Assembly (NCBI GenBank): GCA_028285595.1
Contig: JANQOW010000004.1
Coordinates: 1-39,999 of the forward strand
DNA: 39,999 nt
Source of the DNA: Hyphomicrobiales bacterium
GTDB lineage: Bacteria; Pseudomonadota; Alphaproteobacteria; Rhizobiales; CAJQND01
Direction of reading: 5' to 3'
This document shows, one piece after another, positions 33,223-39,999 of this stretch. The translations under genes were made by a program, and so were the position numbers. Position 1 is the first letter of the stretch. Each line of letters opens with the position of its first letter. The notes beneath the pieces were generated by a model. It did not search any database. It had not been told where the DNA came from and saw nothing but the letters and a program-made list of their open reading frames with translations.

Positions 33223-33825
33223 CTAACGCTTCAGCGCCACAATCAACTTCTCCACATCACCGCCGTTTTTCTTCACGTAGTTCACAAACGCACTGCGCAA
33301 AAACGGTGTCAGCCAGAAGCCCAAAACCCGTGCATCCTGGATTTGATAGCCCTTGCCCGCTTTGCGCAGCTTCCAAACCACTTTGTACGTGGTGCCAGAC
33401 GACAGGAAGATCTTGCTGTCCACCAGGATCGAGCGCCCGTTCTTGCGCTCATTGGGCGAGACCTGGACCCGGCTTACATGGTATTTGCGCGACTGGGCGG
33501 CAAAATAGCGGGCCACAAACCGACGCACGCCATCATAATAAGCCTTTTTGCGCGTGTTTTTCAGATTAGGCAGATAGATACCCAACGAATAGGTTCCGAT
33601 ATGACGGGTGTCTGCATAACGCAAAATAGACTTGTAGAACGCGCCCTGGGAGCTCGTCCGGCCGGCCCTAACCAGCTCTTTGGCCACCCGCTCCATATAG
33701 CTGGCCGCCGGGCTTTTGGCCTCTGCCGCTGAAACGCCAAAATGGAGCAACGCACTGAGTGCCAGCGCAAAACACGCAGACAAAGTGAACAAACGCGGTC
33801 GGCTGGCAACAAATGAATGTGTCAT
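33223..33825 (-). CDS. MlaC/Ttg2D family phospholipid-binding protein, copy 2
   Basis: A second MlaC-type periplasmic protein (200 aa from 33825). The signal peptide is MTHSFVASRPRLFTLSACFA with cleavage near SAAEA. Conserved positions include ILRYADTRHIGTYSLGIY, AGKGYQIQDARV and LRSAFVNYVKKNGG. Starts at 33849 or 33888 are also open, and none has a clear ribosome binding site, so the N-terminus is uncertain. It differs from its neighbours at most positions, so the duplication is old. Confidence 0.83.
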   Translation of the reverse strand: MTHSFVASRPRLFTLSACFALALSALLHFGVSAAEAKSPAASYMERVAKELVRAGRTSSQGAFYKSILRYADTRHIGTYSLGIYLPNLKNTRKKAYYDGVRRFVARYFAAQSRKYHVSRVQVSPNERKNGRSILVDSKIFLSSGTTYKVVWKLRKAGKGYQIQDARVLGFWLTPFLRSAFVNYVKKNGGDVEKLIVALKR

Positions 33826-33971
33826 ATGGATGGGCCGTCTTGAGCTCATTGATCGGCAGATTCGGTTCACGTGCAATGAGCTGTACAAAACCGCAAACGA
33901 GGGTGCTGCGTCAACGAAGTTGTGCAGATTTTGATGTCACATTTTGTCCAACGGAAGGCGTTTACAGCTAA

Positions 33972-34562
33972 TCAACGCTTCAGATGGGTGATTAGCGACG
34001 CCACTTTCCCTTGATTCTTGGCGATGTGAGAGGTGAAGCTGGTGCGCAGGGTGATCGCCATGGACACGCCCTTCACGGTTACATCGAAGATCTTGTAGCC
34101 CCCGCCGCGCTTGACCACGCGCCAGTTCACGGGGATCGATGAACCATTTGCGTAAATCACCTTGCTCCGCACCACGATATTGCTGGCACTCTTGGCGGAA
34201 GACGACACAATCTGCAGCTTCGCGCCCTTAAAGCTCTTGGTGTTTGCTTGCAGCAGACGCGCAATGTGGCTCTTGGTCAGGCGGTAATACTCGTTGGCCC
34301 TGCTGGCCGGCAGTCCCTTGCGGTACTTACCGAGAGAAAAACGGGCGATGGTGCGGAAATCCGCATACCGGGTCACCAGACCGGAAAACGCGCTGGCAGA
34401 ACCGCCGGAATTGATAGTGGCCACGATTTTGTTGGCCACGTTCTGCACGTAGCTCTCAGGGCCTGACAGCGCGGCCGCCGGACCATGGGTGGGCAACAGC
34501 AACACAGCCGCCAGCGCACCGGCCATAGCGGTTTGAACAAAAGTACGACGGTTCGCGTTCAT
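33972..34562 (-). CDS. MlaC/Ttg2D family phospholipid-binding protein, copy 3
   Basis: The third MlaC-type protein (196 aa), next to mlaA. Its signal sequence (MNANRRTFVQTAMAGALAAV) contains R-R-T-F and looks like a Tat signal, unlike the two downstream copies. Landmarks are VTRYADFRTIARFSLGKYRK, GGGYKIFDVTV and LRTSFTSHIAKNQG. The ATG at 34562 is chosen; a TTG at 34577 adds five residues. It is the first mlaC-type gene after mlaA, 35 bases from its stop, and so the best candidate for the ancestral partner. Confidence 0.85.
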   Translation of the reverse strand: MNANRRTFVQTAMAGALAAVLLLPTHGPAAALSGPESYVQNVANKIVATINSGGSASAFSGLVTRYADFRTIARFSLGKYRKGLPASRANEYYRLTKSHIARLLQANTKSFKGAKLQIVSSSAKSASNIVVRSKVIYANGSSIPVNWRVVKRGGGYKIFDVTVKGVSMAITLRTSFTSHIAKNQGKVASLITHLKR

Positions 34563-34597
34563 TTGCTTAGCTTTCAATCGAAGTGTTGGGGCCGCGA

Positions 34598-35527
34598 TTA
34601 GCGGCTGTCATCTTGTGCAAGCGACCTGTGTCTCGACTCAGACCCTGACGGATTGATCTTGAACCCAACATCGTCCGGGTCCGCAGTATCGGTTTGGCCG
34701 TCATTAATCGCGCTCTGGCGATTTTGCACGTAGGTCGATTTCACACCTTCATAGAAGTCCAGGGAAGATTCCCGCAGACCTTCAACCGACTCAATGTTGG
34801 CTTCCCGCTCGGTCACAATCGTGGCCATGGTGGGGGAGGCCGAAATCAAAGTATCCGCATCCAACAAGAGCCAGAACAACGGATTTGTCACAGCATCAAC
34901 GGCCCGGCCGATAAAGTGACGCGGCGTGCCCGGTCCAAGCACCGGCGCAACCAGATAAGGTCCCGAAGGCACACCATGAACGGCGAGCGTTTGCCCGAAG
35001 TCTTCATAATGCTGTGGCAAGCCGGCGAGGCTTGCAATGTCAAGCAGTCCGCCAAAGCCAAGCGTCGAGTTCATCAAGAAGCGAACGGTGGTGTCACCGA
35101 ATTTCTGACGGTCACCCTGCAGCGCGGAGTTGACGATGGTCACGGGCGCGTAGCTGTTGTTGACCACATTGGTCACCGCGACGCGGATCGGAGGCGGGGT
35201 CACAAACCTGTATGTGTAGGCAATCGGCCGGATGATAGCGGCATCCAAAAACAGGTTCAGCCCGAAAACCGCACGGTTGATGGGCTCAAGCGGATCGTCG
35301 ATCTCAACGATCGCTTCTTCCTCAGCCGCATAATCTTCTTCCAGAGAGGTCAGCAGGCCTTCGTCGCCGGAACCGCCGGACGCTTCGACCGGAGGCTGAG
35401 CGGGCTCATTCGCCAGCACGGGCGTGGTGGCCACCGACAATGCCAAGCCCAGGCCCAGGAAAACGGCCGGCACTGCTGCGCCTGAAAACGCAAGGCCTGG
35501 CAATTTCCAGTGTCCAAACTTCGTCAT
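34598..35527 (-). CDS. mlaA: MlaA (VacJ) outer-membrane phospholipid-transport protein without lipobox
   Basis: A 309-aa protein of the MlaA family, which removes phospholipids from the outer leaflet and hands them to MlaC. The signature DPLEPINRAVFGLNLFLD is near residue 80, followed by NNSYAPVTIVNSALQGD, STLGFGGLLDIA and HYEDFGQTLAVHGVPSGPYL. The ATG at 35527 follows GGAGAGG. E. coli MlaA is a lipoprotein; here the signal region (FLGLGLALSVATTPVLANEP) has no cysteine, so it looks like an ordinary signal peptide. It begins a four-gene minus-strand series with three mlaC copies; the inner-membrane MlaFEDB genes are not in the window. Confidence 0.9.
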   Translation of the reverse strand: MTKFGHWKLPGLAFSGAAVPAVFLGLGLALSVATTPVLANEPAQPPVEASGGSGDEGLLTSLEEDYAAEEEAIVEIDDPLEPINRAVFGLNLFLDAAIIRPIAYTYRFVTPPPIRVAVTNVVNNSYAPVTIVNSALQGDRQKFGDTTVRFLMNSTLGFGGLLDIASLAGLPQHYEDFGQTLAVHGVPSGPYLVAPVLGPGTPRHFIGRAVDAVTNPLFWLLLDADTLISASPTMATIVTEREANIESVEGLRESSLDFYEGVKSTYVQNRQSAINDGQTDTADPDDVGFKINPSGSESRHRSLAQDDSR

Positions 35528-35606
35528 TAGCCTCTCCACTCTACCTTATGGGCACACACCGCAGGCGGTTACTGCCAAACGCACTTTGTTCGAGATCCCG
35601 ATCCTG

Positions 35607-35635
35607 CTTGAACACTAGCTGGAAAGAGTTGTCAA
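35607..35635 (-). promoter_or_regulatory. Candidate promoter of mlaA
   Basis: On the minus strand a perfect -35 TTGACA (35630-35635) is followed after 17 bases by a weak -10, TTCAAG (35607-35612). It lies about 80 bases before the mlaA ATG. The weak -10 limits confidence. Confidence 0.35.
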
Positions 35636-35760
35636 AACGTTCCTGCAACACCCGACTCGTGACGCCCAAAAGTGTCTGAACTTAGGTTAGCACAGGGCAA
35701 TGCCTTGGCAATACCCAAAATGTTTAGCACACGTTTGCAGGAAGACCAGGTAACAGTATG

Positions 35761-35790
35761 TTGACGCAGACAATTTTTGGTGTGTCTAGT
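35761..35790 (+). promoter_or_regulatory. Candidate promoter of the ArsR-methyltransferase operon
   Basis: TTGACG (35761-35766) and TCTAGT (35785-35790) are separated by 18 bases; the predicted start near 35797 leaves a leader of about 29 bases. It lies in the divergent gap with mlaA, which otherwise holds nothing recognisable. Confidence 0.35.
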
Positions 35791-35825
35791 CGCCGCAAGG
35801 ACCACGAAATAGTGGATAAAATGTG

Positions 35826-36785
35826 ATGGAACAGCTCTTGGCAGGACTGCGCGCGGTGGGCGAACGCACGCGCCTGCGGATCTTGTTCTTGCTGACCAAC
35901 GGCGAACTCACGGTCAAGGAGCTGACCCAGATCCTCAACCAAAGCCAGCCCCGGGTCAGCCGCCATGTGAAGCTCATGGCCGAGGCCGGCATCATCGAAC
36001 GCTACCGGGAAGGGGCCTGGGTGTTCCTGCGTTTGGTGGAAGACGGCCCCTCCGGAGCGATCGCGAAATTCATCTCTGAAATCGTGCCGGACGGCGATGA
36101 AATCGTCGCCGCCGATCTGCAGCGGCTTGGCCGGATTCGCGACCACCGCAGCAACCGCGCGCTGGCTTATTTCGATCAAAATGCGGAGCAATGGGACAAG
36201 ATCAGATCGCTGCATGTTGCTGAAATTGAAGTAGAAAAAGCGATGAGGCACCTGGTGGGAGATACCCGGATCGATCAGCTTGTCGACATCGGTACTGGCA
36301 CCGGCCGGGTGCTGGAATTGTTTGCTCCGCAGGCGGAACGTGCCGTGGGCTTGGATGCGAGCCATGAGATGCTCGCCATCGCCCGCCAGCGCATGGAAGA
36401 GGCCGGGCAGCGCCATGCCCAGGTGCGCCACGGCGACCTCTACCAGCTCCCCTTTCAGGCGGGCACGGTGGACCTGGTCACCATCCACCAGGTGCTGCAC
36501 TTCCTTGATGACCCGGCCTCCGCGCTTACCGAAGTGGCCCGGGTGCTGGCACCGGGGGGCCGGGTTTTGATTGTGGATTTTGCGCCACACGAACAAGAAT
36601 TCTTACGCGAAGAACAAGAGCACCGTTATTTGGGCATAAAGCACGAACAGATCCGCCGCTGGTCAGCCGGCGCCGGGCTGGAGGTCACCCATCATGAAAG
36701 CCTGCACCCTGAAGCCGACAAACAGGGCGGCCTGACAGTGTCTTTGTGGATGGCTGTGCGTCCTGGCTTGAAAGGGAACCGATAG
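35826..36785 (+). CDS. ArsR-family regulator fused to a SAM-dependent methyltransferase
   Basis: A 319-aa two-domain protein. Residues 1-75 are a winged-helix ArsR domain (LRAVGERTRLRILFLLTNGELTV, then ILNQSQPRVSRHVKLM as the recognition helix). Residues from about 150 form a class I methyltransferase with SAM motif VDIGTGTGRVLELF, acidic loop VGLDASHEM and HQVLHFLDDP. ArsR-methyltransferase fusions are frequent in Alphaproteobacteria, often beside methionine-cycle genes, where the second domain may sense SAM or its product; here the neighbours are two PLP enzymes. The start is ATG 35826 (GTG 35823 also possible). Its stop abuts the start of the next gene. Confidence 0.87.
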   Translation: MEQLLAGLRAVGERTRLRILFLLTNGELTVKELTQILNQSQPRVSRHVKLMAEAGIIERYREGAWVFLRLVEDGPSGAIAKFISEIVPDGDEIVAADLQRLGRIRDHRSNRALAYFDQNAEQWDKIRSLHVAEIEVEKAMRHLVGDTRIDQLVDIGTGTGRVLELFAPQAERAVGLDASHEMLAIARQRMEEAGQRHAQVRHGDLYQLPFQAGTVDLVTIHQVLHFLDDPASALTEVARVLAPGGRVLIVDFAPHEQEFLREEQEHRYLGIKHEQIRRWSAGAGLEVTHHESLHPEADKQGGLTVSLWMAVRPGLKGNR

Positions 36786-37964
36786 GTGAATCACTCAGAA
36801 ATTGAACGGCTGCGCGCCGACACGCCGGGGGTGTCCCAGCGGGTACATTTCAACAATGCAGGCGCCGGCCTCATGCCCTATCCGGTGATCAATGCGCTAA
36901 AGCAACATATTGATTTAGAAGCAGAAATTGGAGGCTACGAAGCTTCCAACCGTGAGCAGGAGCGCTGCGATAAAGTCTATGACAGCGTGGCCAAACTGAT
37001 CGGCGCCAAGCGCCACGAGATCGCTCTGGTGGAGAACGCAACCGTCGCCTGGCAGATGGCATTTTATGGCCTTGATCTGGCCCCCGGGGACCGCATTCTC
37101 ACCGCGCGTGCGGAGTACGCGGCCAATTATGTGGCTTTTCTGCAACGCGCGGCAAAATTCGGCTGTCAGATCGAAGTTATCCCCGATCGGGCCGATGGAT
37201 CCACCGACCCGGACGCCCTGGAACAGATGATCGATGAGCGGGTGAAGCTCATCGCCATCACCCACATTCCCACCAACGGCGGTCTGATCAACCCGGCAGA
37301 AGCCATTGGGCAGATCGCCCGGCGCCATGCCATTCCCTATCTGCTGGACGCCTGTCAGGCCCTCGGCCAGATGCCGGTGGATGTGAACCGGCTGGGCTGT
37401 GACTTCCTGAGCGCCACCGGCCGCAAGTTTTTGCGCGGGCCCAGAGGCACGGGATTTCTCTATGTGCGCGAGGACTGGTTCGACCGGGTGGAACCGCCCA
37501 TCATCGATCATTTTGGCGCTGACTGGGTCGCCAAGGACACCTACCAGCTGAGACCGGACGCCCGGCGCTACGAGACCTGGGAGAATGCCTACGCCTTGCG
37601 CTTGGGCCTGGGCGCGGCCGTGGACTATGCTTTGGCGCTTGGCCTTGAGGCCATATCAGAGCGGGCGTTCGCGCTCGCCGCGCACCTCCGCGAGGAACTG
37701 GCCAAGATCCCCGATGTCACCGTGCGGGACCTGGGCACAGACAAGTGCGCCATCGTCACCTTCACCCACGAAGCGCACGATGCCGCCAAGATCAAACAGG
37801 CCATGGCCGAGCGGGACATCAACATCTCCGCGTCGCTGCCCTCCAGCACACGGCTTGATTCAGAACAGCGCAATCTCCCGGTGATCGTGCGCGCTTCACC
37901 GCATTACTACAACACCGAGGAAGAGATTGAGCGTTTCTGCCGGGCGCTCAGAGAACTTAGCTAG
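36786..37964 (+). CDS. Class V aminotransferase-fold PLP enzyme (cysteine desulfurase/epimerase-like)
   Basis: A 392-aa cytoplasmic PLP enzyme of the class V aminotransferase fold. It starts HFNNAGAGLMPYPVI, has LDACQALGQMPVDVNRLGCDF with the PLP aspartate, and the Schiff-base lysine is K214 in SATGRKFLRGPRG. Close relatives include selenocysteine lyase-like, cysteine desulfurase and isopenicillin N epimerase-type proteins; no clear catalytic Cys loop is visible near the C-terminus, so sulfur transfer is uncertain. The GTG start directly follows the upstream stop, so the two genes are co-translated. The second PLP enzyme starts 13 bases after its stop. Confidence 0.85.
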   Translation: MNHSEIERLRADTPGVSQRVHFNNAGAGLMPYPVINALKQHIDLEAEIGGYEASNREQERCDKVYDSVAKLIGAKRHEIALVENATVAWQMAFYGLDLAPGDRILTARAEYAANYVAFLQRAAKFGCQIEVIPDRADGSTDPDALEQMIDERVKLIAITHIPTNGGLINPAEAIGQIARRHAIPYLLDACQALGQMPVDVNRLGCDFLSATGRKFLRGPRGTGFLYVREDWFDRVEPPIIDHFGADWVAKDTYQLRPDARRYETWENAYALRLGLGAAVDYALALGLEAISERAFALAAHLREELAKIPDVTVRDLGTDKCAIVTFTHEAHDAAKIKQAMAERDINISASLPSSTRLDSEQRNLPVIVRASPHYYNTEEEIERFCRALRELS

Positions 37965-37977
37965 GACCCTCCCCGAT

Positions 37978-39387
37978 ATGGATTACTCAGCACTTCAGAA
38001 GTGGGGCCCGGAGCTGGCCCAGTGGTCGGCGGAATACCACCGCGATCTCCGGTCCCGTCCGGTGCGCGCCCAAACGGCGCCGGGTGAAATTGCAGCCAAG
38101 ATCCCTGGAACGCCGCCTGAGAACGCCGAAGAGTTCGCCACCCTCTTCAGCGATTTTGAGACCCTCATCATGCCAGGCATCACCCACTGGCAACATCCGC
38201 GCTTCTTCGCCTACTTCCCGGCCAATTCCAGCCCGCCCAGCGTCTTGGCCGAATGGCTCACAGCCACTTTGGCGGCGCAGTGCATGCTGTGGCAGACCTC
38301 CCCGGCCGCCACCGAGCTGGAAACCACCATGCTGGATTGGCTGCGCCAGATGATCTCTCTGCCGGAGGGCTTTTCCGGGGTCATCCAGGATTCGGCCTCC
38401 ACCGCCACCTTGGCCGCCATTCTGGTGGCGCGGGAGAAGGCGCTGTCCTGGACCGGCAACACAAAAGGCCTCGCCGGCCAGCCCGCGGTGCGCATCTACT
38501 GCTCCGATCAGGTTCACTCCTCCATCGACAAGGCCTGCTGGATAGCCGGGGTGGGCCAGGACAATCTGGTCAAGCTGCCCTCGCACGGGCCCCTGAAGAG
38601 CTTGGATGCGAATGCCCTGGAGCGCGCCATCGCTGAGGATAAGGCTGCCGGGCACCTGCCCGCAGGCCTCATTGTCTGCATCGGCGCCACAGGCACCGGG
38701 GCCAGCGACGACATCAACGCGGCCATGGATGTGGCCGAGGCCCATGGGCTCTATGTCCATGTGGACGCAGCCTGGGCCGGCAGCGCCATGATCTGCCCGG
38801 AGTTCCGACACTTCATGGCGGGGGCGGAGCGGGCCGACAGTTTCGTCTTTAACCCCCACAAATGGCTCTTCACCAACTTTGATTGCACGGCCCATTTCAT
38901 CCGCGACCCGGAGGCCATGGTCAGAACCTTAGGCATCCGCCCGTCCTATCTGGAAACGCAAGGGCGCGACGGCATCATCAACTATTCGGAATGGTCCGTG
39001 CCCTTAGGGCGCCGGTTCCGGGCATTAAAGCTGTGGTTCGTGATTCGCAGCTACGGGGTTGCGGGGATGCAGGCGATGATCCGCAATCATGTGCGCTGGG
39101 CCGAAGAGATTGCGGACAAGCTGCGGCGCGCGCCTGACTTTGAGATTGTCACGGAGCCCATGCTGTCGCTCTTCAGTTTCCGCTACAGCCCAAAAGGCGC
39201 TGGAGACCTGGACGCGCTGAATGCGCGGCTGGTGAATGCCATCAACGATGATGGACGGATCTATGTGACCCAGACCCAGGCAGACGGCAAATACGTCATC
39301 CGCTTTCAAGTGGGCCAGACGCAAACCACCAAGGAAGATGTGGAGTTGGCGTTTGAGGTGATCACGGAGCTGGCGCAAGCACTCTGA
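37978..39387 (+). CDS. PLP-dependent group II amino acid decarboxylase (aromatic-L-amino-acid type)
   Basis: A 469-aa enzyme that would remove the carboxyl group of an aromatic or related amino acid. Landmarks are HPRFFAYFPANSSPPSVLAE near the start, VHVDAAWAGSAM with the PLP aspartate, and the Schiff-base lysine K295 in FNPHKWLFTNFDC. Length is typical of aromatic-L-amino-acid and tyrosine decarboxylases. The ATG at 37978 gives the family N-terminus (MDYSALQKWGPELA); the frame is also open from 37927, inside the preceding gene. It ends the three-gene operon. The exact substrate cannot be read from motifs. Confidence 0.88.
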   Translation: MDYSALQKWGPELAQWSAEYHRDLRSRPVRAQTAPGEIAAKIPGTPPENAEEFATLFSDFETLIMPGITHWQHPRFFAYFPANSSPPSVLAEWLTATLAAQCMLWQTSPAATELETTMLDWLRQMISLPEGFSGVIQDSASTATLAAILVAREKALSWTGNTKGLAGQPAVRIYCSDQVHSSIDKACWIAGVGQDNLVKLPSHGPLKSLDANALERAIAEDKAAGHLPAGLIVCIGATGTGASDDINAAMDVAEAHGLYVHVDAAWAGSAMICPEFRHFMAGAERADSFVFNPHKWLFTNFDCTAHFIRDPEAMVRTLGIRPSYLETQGRDGIINYSEWSVPLGRRFRALKLWFVIRSYGVAGMQAMIRNHVRWAEEIADKLRRAPDFEIVTEPMLSLFSFRYSPKGAGDLDALNARLVNAINDDGRIYVTQTQADGKYVIRFQVGQTQTTKEDVELAFEVITELAQAL

Positions 39388-39657
39388 CCATGGCCGCCAG
39401 ATAGCCAAAGCCAAAAATAAGAGCCGGCCACCGGGGTTCCGGTGACCGGCTCAACAAGATGCCGTCCGGTTCTGTTTGGGCGACAAATTCAACCGGACCG
39501 CACTTGCATTCCATTTGGGGAGGAGGCGGCGTTTGCTTTATGCGGTGAGCGCCTGCTGCGTAATCGACTGACGCGGCGCATCACCGTTGTTCGATGATCA
39601 CGTTTTAGCCGAACGGCCCTGAACTCAACTTGAGCTTCGTGTTAATGTTCCGTTCAC
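39388..39657. other. Gap between the decarboxylase and transglutaminase-like genes
   Basis: No gene is supported in these 270 bases. They hold the large hairpin at 39421-39452 and an 11-bp palindrome CTCAA-C-TTGAG at 39624-39634. GTTCC at 39647-39651 and GGAAC at 39660-39664 form an inverted repeat around the next start codon. I see no clear promoter. Confidence 0.4.
39421..39452. terminator. Large hairpin after the decarboxylase gene
   Basis: Two 14-base arms (GAGCCGGCCACCGG and CCGGTGACCGGCTC) pair with one mismatch around a GGTT loop, 33 bases after the decarboxylase stop. The T-rich run (TTATTTTT) follows the stem only on the minus strand, and no minus-strand gene precedes it. It probably ends the plus-strand operon with help from another factor; that is inferred. 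Confidence 0.55.
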
Positions 39658-39990
39658 ATGGAACAGGCCCACTATCTCGGCCACGGAGCCCTCTCAGATC
39701 CTGGACCTCACGGGCCTTCCCTCAGCGCGTGTCCGGGCGCGGCGGCCGATCTCGTCCAGATGATCCAGGGGCTCCTGATGCACGATGCGGCGCTGGCGCT
39801 TTATGAGCTGAACGCTGCGGACTTTTCGCGTTTCTCCAGGCAGACATTGAGCGTTGAGGACCGGCTGGATCAGTTTTGCGCAAGCGATGGCACGCTCGAT
39901 CTCTCAGGGCGCCCGCCGGCACAGCGCATGATCGGCACCTGCCGGGACTATGCGCTTCTGCTCACCGGCCTTCTGCGTCACCAGGGGTAG
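39658..39990 (+). CDS. Transglutaminase-like protein, 5' part, interrupted by a stop codon
   Basis: A 110-codon frame at the window edge. Its end, GTCRDYALLLTGLLRHQG, contains the Cys-Arg-Asp segment of transglutaminase-like proteins, where the family normally continues with a P-A-R-A-R-C-G-F type stretch. Here a TAG at 39988-39990 follows the final glycine, and the same frame then reads A-R-A up to the window end, as if the protein should continue. The gene may be a pseudogene, carry an in-frame loss with a stop, or contain a sequence error. No strong ribosome binding site precedes the ATG. The family is inferred from this one segment. Confidence 0.55.
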   Translation: MEQAHYLGHGALSDPGPHGPSLSACPGAAADLVQMIQGLLMHDAALALYELNAADFSRFSRQTLSVEDRLDQFCASDGTLDLSGRPPAQRMIGTCRDYALLLTGLLRHQG

Positions 39991-39999
39991 GCCCGCGCC

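Noticed and set aside
1-39999. CRISPR arrays, insertion sequences, tRNA or rRNA genes
   Set aside because: I saw no regularly spaced repeats, transposase-like genes or tRNA/rRNA-like sequences on reading the window.

Overview
The window is about 40 kb of GC-rich, gene-dense Gram-negative DNA. An Alphaproteobacterium is the best guess. The pointers are a VPLPA-CTERM protein, MlaA/MlaC envelope lipid genes, FNR/FixK-type boxes before universal stress genes, an ArsR-methyltransferase fusion and a Liv-type ABC operon. The assignment rests on gene content alone. I saw no rRNA, tRNA, CRISPR array, insertion sequence or phage gene.

Layout, left to right. 144-6566 (+): a branched-chain amino acid type ABC importer (binding protein, two permeases, two ATPases) ending with an FAD-dependent amine or amino-acid oxidase in the same operon. 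6677-10439 (+): glutaminyl-tRNA synthetase, then a secreted S9 peptidase. 10533-12299 (+): two tandem-domain universal stress proteins, each preceded by an FNR/FixK-like box. 12306-12992 (-): an exported pentapeptide-repeat protein. 13247-17993 (+): a three-gene 2-oxoacid (probably 2-oxoglutarate) oxidoreductase with a GltD-like NAD(P)H/FAD/ferredoxin subunit, followed by a TauD-type dioxygenase and a membrane fatty acid hydroxylase/sterol desaturase family protein. 20086-20721 (-): a VPLPA-CTERM surface protein with its terminator.

20976-25751 (-) is the most interesting part: one tightly overlapping operon encoding a sulfotransferase-like protein, a carrier protein, a DltA-like adenylating ligase, a DltD-like SGNH protein, an MBOAT acyltransferase and a 38-residue membrane microprotein ending in Y-N-E-F. 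Together these look like a complete Dlt-type (aminoacyl-ligase, carrier, MBOAT, SGNH, DltX) cell-envelope acylation pathway in a Gram-negative, with an extra sulfotransferase-like gene.

25916-30754 (+): a secreted amidohydrolase, a YtkA-like secreted protein and a di-haem MauG/cytochrome c peroxidase protein; then an Lgt-like membrane protein overlapping a multi-cysteine radical SAM protein of the tetraether-lipid-synthase-like group; then a small membrane protein. 30844-32499 (+): EttA-type ABC-F ATPase. 32509-35527 (-): MlaA followed by three MlaC paralogues. 35826-39387 (+): an ArsR-methyltransferase fusion regulator followed by two PLP enzymes. The right edge holds the start of a transglutaminase-like gene that is interrupted by a stop codon.

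Recurring themes are envelope lipid and polymer modification (Dlt-like operon, Lgt-like/radical SAM pair, Mla genes, desaturase) and low-oxygen physiology (FNR-like boxes, oxoacid oxidoreductase). Functions are inferred from motifs read by eye; no database search was possible.
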